Origin: CAMLIZ01 sp966212505
GTDB taxonomy: Bacteria > Pseudomonadota > Gammaproteobacteria > Burkholderiales > Burkholderiaceae_C
DNA length: 64,000 nt
Direction of reading: 5' to 3'
Assembly: GCA_966212505.1 (NCBI GenBank)
Contig: CBIHRS010000026.1
Location: 1 to 64,000, forward strand
The notes under the pieces are model-generated. The model saw only the letters and a list, made by a program, of their open reading frames with translations, searched no databases and was not told where the DNA came from. The translations under genes and the position numbers were made by a program. Of this stretch, positions 59,350 to 64,000 are shown in pieces; within the stretch, counting starts at the first letter, position 1, and each line of letters starts with the position of its first letter.

Positions 59350-60408
59350 ATGCCCCATCCGACGCCCCCCGCGCCGGACGCGCTGCTGGGCGACCTGCTC
59401 GCGCGCGTCTCGCGTTCGTTCTACCTCAGCCTGCGTGTGCTGCCCGGCGGCATGCGCACGCCGGTGAGCCTGGCCTACCTGCTCGCGCGCACCGCCGACA
59501 CCATCGCCGACACGCCCGGCACCGCCGAGGCCGAGCGCCTGCATCGCCTGCAGGCATGGCGCGCGCTGGTGGGCGGCGCCGACGATGCGGCACTGCTGGC
59601 CGAGGTGGGCGCCGCTGCCGCGATCACGCCCGACCCGGCGGAAGCGGCGCTGTTCGGCGTGCTCGAGCCTGCGCTCTATCTGCTGCGGCAGTTGCCCGCG
59701 GCCGATGCCGCCGCGGTGCGCCAGGTGGTGCAGACGCTGACCGACGGCATGGTGTTCGACCTGCGGCGCTTCGAAGAGGGCCGGCCCGGCGCTCCGATCG
59801 CGCTCGACACGCTGGCCGAGCTCGACCGCTACACCTACCTGGTGGCTGGCTGTGTCGGCGAGTTCTGGACCGAGGTGGCGATGCGCCACCGCCCCGAGCT
59901 GGCGCACTGGCGGCGCGACGAGATGTCGGCCCGCGGCATCGCCTACGGCCAGGCACTGCAGCTGACCAACGTGCTGCGCGATGCGGCCGCCGATCTCGCG
60001 ATGGGGCGCTGCTACCTGCCCGCGGAGCTGCTCGCGCCGCATGGGCTGACGGCCCGCGCGCTGTTGGATGCGCATGCCCGGCCTGCTGCCCGGCCGCTGC
60101 TGTCGGCGCTGGGTGCGCAGGCCCTCGGCGGCTACCGCGAGGCCGCGGCCTATGTGCTGCAGGTGCCTGCAAGCACCCTGCGCCTGAGGCTCGCGTCGCT
60201 GTGGCCGTTGATGCTGGGCTTGGGCACGTTGCAGCGCCTGCTGCGCGAACCGGGCTGGCTCGATCCCGCGCAGCGCATCAAGGTGCCGCGCAGCGCGGTG
60301 TACCGCATGCTGCTGCGCTCGCTGCCCACTGCGCTGTCGGATACGGCGTGCCGCCGCTGGATGGCCCAGGGCCTCGCAGAAACGCAGGCGGCGATGTCAG
60401 GCCGATGA
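59350..60408 (+). CDS. squalene/phytoene synthase family enzyme
   Basis: 352 residues of the trans-isoprenyl diphosphate head-to-head synthase family. The first Asp-rich motif is ARTADTIAD (about residue 45), the second is TNVLRDAAADLAMGRCYLP (about 210); SRSFYLSLRVLP and AGCVGEFWTEV are also typical. It condenses two C15 or C20 diphosphates to squalene or phytoene. No other hopanoid or carotenoid gene is adjacent. It overlaps the convergent effector gene by 12 bp and may mark return to core chromosome. Confidence 0.9.
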   Translation: MPHPTPPAPDALLGDLLARVSRSFYLSLRVLPGGMRTPVSLAYLLARTADTIADTPGTAEAERLHRLQAWRALVGGADDAALLAEVGAAAAITPDPAEAALFGVLEPALYLLRQLPAADAAAVRQVVQTLTDGMVFDLRRFEEGRPGAPIALDTLAELDRYTYLVAGCVGEFWTEVAMRHRPELAHWRRDEMSARGIAYGQALQLTNVLRDAAADLAMGRCYLPAELLAPHGLTARALLDAHARPAARPLLSALGAQALGGYREAAAYVLQVPASTLRLRLASLWPLMLGLGTLQRLLREPGWLDPAQRIKVPRSAVYRMLLRSLPTALSDTACRRWMAQGLAETQAAMSGR

Positions 60409-63198
60409 TGGTGTGTCGCCGGCGCGCCCGCGCCCGGCCGCTTCGTCGAGCGCCTGCTGCACGCTGCCGGCCCAGTCGTCGGTGGCGGCGGCCTGTAGCG
60501 CCGGCGGTGTCGCCAGCGGCGGAGCGCCGCGCGACAGCAGGCCGCGCACGCGTGGCGCCAGATCAGCAGCTTCCGCCAACGGCTGTCGCGAGGTCTTCAG
60601 CGGGATCTGCGCGGCCAGCTGCGCCGGCATGCCGGCGAGCGACACCATCGCGTGGCTGGCCATCATGCCGGCCTGCCGGAGGTGAAAGCGCGCCTTCGTG
60701 CCGGCCGACGCCGTTTCGTACTGGCGCTTCTGGTAGGGCGTGGTGGGCTGCAGGTTGACCGACAGCGCCGCTTCGTCTGCAGGCGCCGACAGCGCCACCT
60801 GGTCGGGCACGCCGGGCGCATGCCTCATCTGATCCACCAGCGCGTCGAGCGCCGCGCCCACCTGCGGATCGTCGGCCGACAGGTGGGGCCGCGCGGCGGT
60901 GGCCAGCGCCGCCTGCGCCTCGATGCGCTCGCCGCGCCGCGCGATGGTGGCGAGCAGCGGCTTCATCCTGCGCTGCTGGAAGCCCGCGCGCTCGCCGGCG
61001 GTGTGGTGCGCAGTGAGCGTGGCGCCGGTCTGCGACACCAGCACCGCATTGCGTTCGTCGCTGAAGCGGTCGTGCAGCTTGACGCCGTGGGCCGCGGCCT
61101 CGGCGCGCTCGACGGTCAGGCCGGCCGATGCGGCGAGCACGGCCTGGTTGCTCAGCATCACCATCATCGAGCCGCCGAAGTTGGTGTAGGTGTAGCGCTC
61201 CGACTCGCCGGCGGCGAGGCGCTTGGCGCGCTTCATCGCCTCGACCTGCTCGCGCCCGCCGCCGCAGAAGAGGTCGCGCACATCGGGGTTCTGCACCGCG
61301 CCGAGCGCCTGCGCCGCCTGTTCCATCGCCGCACTGTCGCCGGGGTGGCCCGCTTCGATCATCGGCTTCATTCGGCTCAACGCGAGCTCGAGGTTGAACA
61401 GGTCGAGCAGGCGCGCCTTGAGCCGGTCGTCCAGTTGCTGCCGCGCCTGCGCATGGGCCTGCTCCCAGCCGGGCTTGCGCAGCTTGCCCTTGCCAGCCTC
61501 TTCGTCGAACTTCAGCATCGCGCGATGGGTCTGCGCCACGCCACCGGCGACGAGGCGGCGCGCATTGTCGAAGCGCATGCGCAGCGGCAGCTTCCAGGCG
61601 TCGGCGGCCACCTTGGTGTCGAAATCCGCCGCATGCGCAGCCTCGAAATCAGCCTTCAGCACAGCGGCCACGTCGGGTGTGGCCGCGGCCTTTTGTGCGG
61701 CCTCGTAGGCGGTGAAGGCCTCCCAGTTCTCGCGCGGGCCCATCGGCTCGCGTGCGCCCCGCTCGTCGCGCGCGATCTCACGCAGCCGCGCGAGCAGCCG
61801 GGCCTGGTCGCCGTGCTGCCGGTAGTCGGCATAAGCCTCGGCGCGCTGCCGCTGGCTGGGCAGCTTGTTGCCCGCGAGGAGGTCGACCGACTTGCCGAGC
61901 GCCACGATCGCCCGCCGCGCCTTGGCTTCGCCGTCCTTCTGCGGCCCGTTGCTGAGCTGGTAGCCGATGTAGAGCGCCGCCGCCACGCCGACCGCCGCGG
62001 CGCTGAAGCCGCCGGTCACCGGCGCCGAGATCACCACCGGCGTCAGGATCGTCATCAGGCTGGCCACATAGCCGAGCGCGCCGCCTATGTACGACGCATA
62101 GAGGTTGCGCTCGTTGCCGCGGAACTCGATCTTGGCCGATTCAGCCGACGCCTTGTATTGCGACTTGACCTCGACCTGGTGGCAGAACTTCGCGAAGGCG
62201 ATGTCGAGCCGGTCCCTGGCCTGCTCCAGTGCACGAAGGCTCTGCAGCGTGCCGGCGGCGGCATGCCGGCTGTGCGCCTGCTCCAGGCCCGCCAGCGCCG
62301 CCTCCATCTCGCGCAGGTTCTTCGTCACGCCGTGGAGCTGCGTGACGACGCGGCCCGAGGCGCGCAGGATGTCGGGCGCGGCCTTCGCGCTGGGCGCGGC
62401 ATCGGCCTTGCCCAGCGGCATCACCTCTTCGGTGTTGGCATTGCGATCGCGCCGCAGCCCCGTGTCGGCGACCAGTTTGTTGGTCACCATCTGCAGCACC
62501 ATCCGCACGCTCGCCAGCACGGCCTTCGCGGTGGGGTCGGGCACCAGCAGCTGCGCGGCGCCGACTACGCCACCGACCGACGCGGCCACGGTCGCATGCT
62601 GGCGATGCAGCGCGCCGGTGCCGGTGTGCCTGAAGCTGCGCAGCACCGCTGCCGGATCCTTCTCGCCCACCGCCTCGAGGAACGCCAGGATCTGCGCCTC
62701 GTGGTAGGCCTGCTTGCCCGAGCCGGGCGGCAGCAACCGCCCGTGCGCCGGCAGATCGGGATGCCGGCGCTCGAACTCCAGCGCCTGCATGCGCGACAGC
62801 GCTGCCACGGAAACTTGCGATGCATCGTGCTCGATCTGCGTCTCGACCCAGCGCCGGCACACATCGCGCGAGGCCTGCTGCCAATCGCCCTCGAAGCGCT
62901 CGGCCGGCTCGAACAGGACCTTCTTCGTGTCGACCATCTGCGATGCCCGCTGGCCGAGGCGCGACCAGATCGACGGCGAATCGGGCGGCGAAGAGGCTGC
63001 ATCGCCGGGGTCCGCCCTGAGCGAGACGCGCCGGGGCGGCGTGCCCTGCGCATCGGGTCTCGGCTGGCGTGCGGATGGGAGACCGTCAGGACGCGGCGGG
63101 GTGCGGGAGCTTGGCGCCGGAGCCTGCGGGAGGCTCGTCACCGAGCCGCTTCGCGATGGCGAGCCCGGCGGGCATCTGCTGACGTTGAATCGAGGCAC
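60397..63198 (-). CDS. large PIP-controlled effector candidate with a membrane region
   Basis: 933 residues if started at GTG 63198 (MPRFNVSRCPP), which has GGAG nearby and lies downstream of the predicted transcription start; the longer ATG at 63261 would precede the -10. Residues 1-80 are Ser/Pro/Arg-rich, as in effectors. A hydrophobic stretch at about 370-425 (YIGGALGYVASLMTILTPVVI, given in part, and AAAVGVAAALYIGYQL) could insert into a membrane. The rest is helical and charged (DDRLKARLLDLFNLELALSRM, LVDQMRHAPGVP). It has no signal peptide. I do not recognise the family. Confidence 0.66.
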   Translation of the reverse strand: MPRFNVSRCPPGSPSRSGSVTSLPQAPAPSSRTPPRPDGLPSARQPRPDAQGTPPRRVSLRADPGDAASSPPDSPSIWSRLGQRASQMVDTKKVLFEPAERFEGDWQQASRDVCRRWVETQIEHDASQVSVAALSRMQALEFERRHPDLPAHGRLLPPGSGKQAYHEAQILAFLEAVGEKDPAAVLRSFRHTGTGALHRQHATVAASVGGVVGAAQLLVPDPTAKAVLASVRMVLQMVTNKLVADTGLRRDRNANTEEVMPLGKADAAPSAKAAPDILRASGRVVTQLHGVTKNLREMEAALAGLEQAHSRHAAAGTLQSLRALEQARDRLDIAFAKFCHQVEVKSQYKASAESAKIEFRGNERNLYASYIGGALGYVASLMTILTPVVISAPVTGGFSAAAVGVAAALYIGYQLSNGPQKDGEAKARRAIVALGKSVDLLAGNKLPSQRQRAEAYADYRQHGDQARLLARLREIARDERGAREPMGPRENWEAFTAYEAAQKAAATPDVAAVLKADFEAAHAADFDTKVAADAWKLPLRMRFDNARRLVAGGVAQTHRAMLKFDEEAGKGKLRKPGWEQAHAQARQQLDDRLKARLLDLFNLELALSRMKPMIEAGHPGDSAAMEQAAQALGAVQNPDVRDLFCGGGREQVEAMKRAKRLAAGESERYTYTNFGGSMMVMLSNQAVLAASAGLTVERAEAAAHGVKLHDRFSDERNAVLVSQTGATLTAHHTAGERAGFQQRRMKPLLATIARRGERIEAQAALATAARPHLSADDPQVGAALDALVDQMRHAPGVPDQVALSAPADEAALSVNLQPTTPYQKRQYETASAGTKARFHLRQAGMMASHAMVSLAGMPAQLAAQIPLKTSRQPLAEAADLAPRVRGLLSRGAPPLATPPALQAAATDDWAGSVQQALDEAAGRGRAGDTPSSA

Positions 63199-63232
63199 TT
63201 CCGCTCCGGGTCCACCCTGTCGATGCGGCGCA

Positions 63233-63292
63233 GTATTGAAACCGTCTGATGACAGACGCATGACATCGCGAAACCGCCGGTGGTGATGCGAA
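63233..63292 (-). promoter_or_regulatory. PIP box and weak -10 of the 933-residue effector
   Basis: Minus strand TTCGC (63292-63288), N15, TTCGC (63272-63268), then CAATAC at 63238-63233 after 29 bp, one mismatch to YANNRT. Confidence 0.7.
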
Positions 63293-63362
63293 GCCGGGCG
63301 GCGAGCGGTCCCCGCGCGTTTGGCGCATCATCCGCCAAGCCCCACTTCAGCACGCACCCGCC

Positions 63363-64000
63363 ATGACAGAACCGATGTCTCCACCGATGGCCCTGAGCGC
63401 GCTCTGGCGCGAACTGCAGGGCGATCCCGCCGCGCTCGATGCGGTGCGCCTCACCGGCACCGAGCCGGCGCTGCCGTCGTCGTTCAGGGTGGGCACGGCG
63501 GCGCAGGCCAGCATCGCGGCTTCGGCATTGGCCGCGCGCGAGCTCGGCGTGCTGCGCGGCGGCCCGGCGCAGGCGGTGTCGGTCGACATGCGCCATGCGG
63601 CCATCGAGTTCCGCAGCGAGCGCTACCTGCGCGTCGACGGCGAAGCGCCGGCCGATCCGTGGGACAAGATCGCCGGCATCTACCGCACCGGCGATGGCAG
63701 CTGGGTGCGGTTGCACACCAACTTCCCGCACCACCGCGATGGCGTGCTGCAGCTGCTCGGCTGCGCCTACGAGCGCGAGGCGGTGGCGCAGGCGCTGTTG
63801 CAGTGGAAGGCAGTGGATTTCGAGACGGCCGCCGCCGAGGCCGGCATGTGCGTGGCCGCGCTGCGCAGCTTCGATGAATGGGATGCGCATCCGCAGGGCC
63901 AGGCGGTGGCGGCCTTGCCGGTGCTGAGCGTCACGCGGCTGGCCGAAGGCGATGCGCCGCCGCGCGCGTGGCCGCGGCTGCCCGAGGGCGCGCGCCCATT
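63363..64000 (+). CDS. CaiB/BaiF family CoA-transferase, N-terminal part (runs off the window)
   Basis: 212 residues visible from the ATG at 63363 (MTEPMSPPMALS). The layout fits the family III CoA-transferase N-terminus: QASIAASALAARELGVLRGG, AVSVDMRHAAIEFRSERYL, then GIYRTGDGSWVRLHTNFPHHRDG. Enzymes of this family move CoA between carboxylic acids. The C-terminus lies outside the window. It appears unrelated to the T3SS. Confidence 0.82.
   Translation, partial: MTEPMSPPMALSALWRELQGDPAALDAVRLTGTEPALPSSFRVGTAAQASIAASALAARELGVLRGGPAQAVSVDMRHAAIEFRSERYLRVDGEAPADPWDKIAGIYRTGDGSWVRLHTNFPHHRDGVLQLLGCAYEREAVAQALLQWKAVDFETAAAEAGMCVAALRSFDEWDAHPQGQAVAALPVLSVTRLAEGDAPPRAWPRLPEGARP

Overview
The window is a high-GC chromosomal segment of a beta-proteobacterium. 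Gene content and order point to the Burkholderiales; this placement is inferred from gene families, and no rRNA is present to test it. Most of it, about 4 to 63 kb, is a type III secretion (T3SS) island of the Hrp group II kind known from Ralstonia, Xanthomonas and Acidovorax. The flanks look like ordinary chromosome: a class I fumarate hydratase on the left, and a squalene/phytoene synthase and a CaiB/BaiF CoA-transferase on the right. I see no tRNA, rRNA, integrase, insertion sequence or CRISPR array.

Layout. 0.9-8.2 kb: a propeller sensor kinase, then a minus-strand operon headed by an HrpB/HrpX-type AraC activator and followed by a membrane protein, a hemerythrin-like protein, an OmpA-like lipoprotein and a chaperone-like protein. 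8.4-16.2 kb: a secreted-protein candidate, then hrcU-hrcV-hpaP-hrcQ-hrcR-hrcS-hpaA(like)-hpaB. 16.2-28.3 kb: two giant divergent effector candidates (1542 aa with a C-terminal OTU-like Cys/His site; 1888 aa AvrE/DspE-like), a proline-rich protein and a CesT/DspF-like chaperone. 28.3-29.8 kb: an HrpF/NolX-like translocon protein. 30.0-37.3 kb: a small ORF, hrcC, sctD, three small needle/pilus genes, two harpin-like genes, hrpB1, hrpB2 and an unknown gene. 37.3-43.0 kb: a periplasmic lytic transglycosylase, divergent from hrcJ-hrpB4-hrpB5-hrcN-hrpB7-hrcT. 43.0-48.3 kb: non-T3SS cargo (AraC/SDR, TetR/MFS, chitinase). 48.5-59.3 kb: a harpin with a beta-rich tail, a NarL regulator, HrpG, a 6-TM histidine kinase, a second propeller kinase, a harpin-lytic transglycosylase fusion, a 6-TM GGDEF protein and an F-box protein. 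60.4-63.2 kb: a further large effector candidate.

Regulation. At least ten gene starts are preceded by a PIP/hrpII box (TTCGN-N15-TTCGN), most with a matching -10 (close to YANNRT) 30-32 bp further on. This joins apparatus, translocon, harpins and effectors into one HrpG-HrpB type regulon and gives independent support for unfamiliar genes being T3SS clients. In two cases the box and -10 geometry puts the predicted transcription start on the ATG.

Most novel points: the OTU-like giant effector, the F-box effector, the harpin-transglycosylase fusion, the harpin with a thaumatin-like tail, the QGLMG-repeat protein inside the structural operon, a 6-TM sensory domain shared by a histidine kinase and a diguanylate cyclase, and an HrpG whose receiver lacks the usual acidic pocket.
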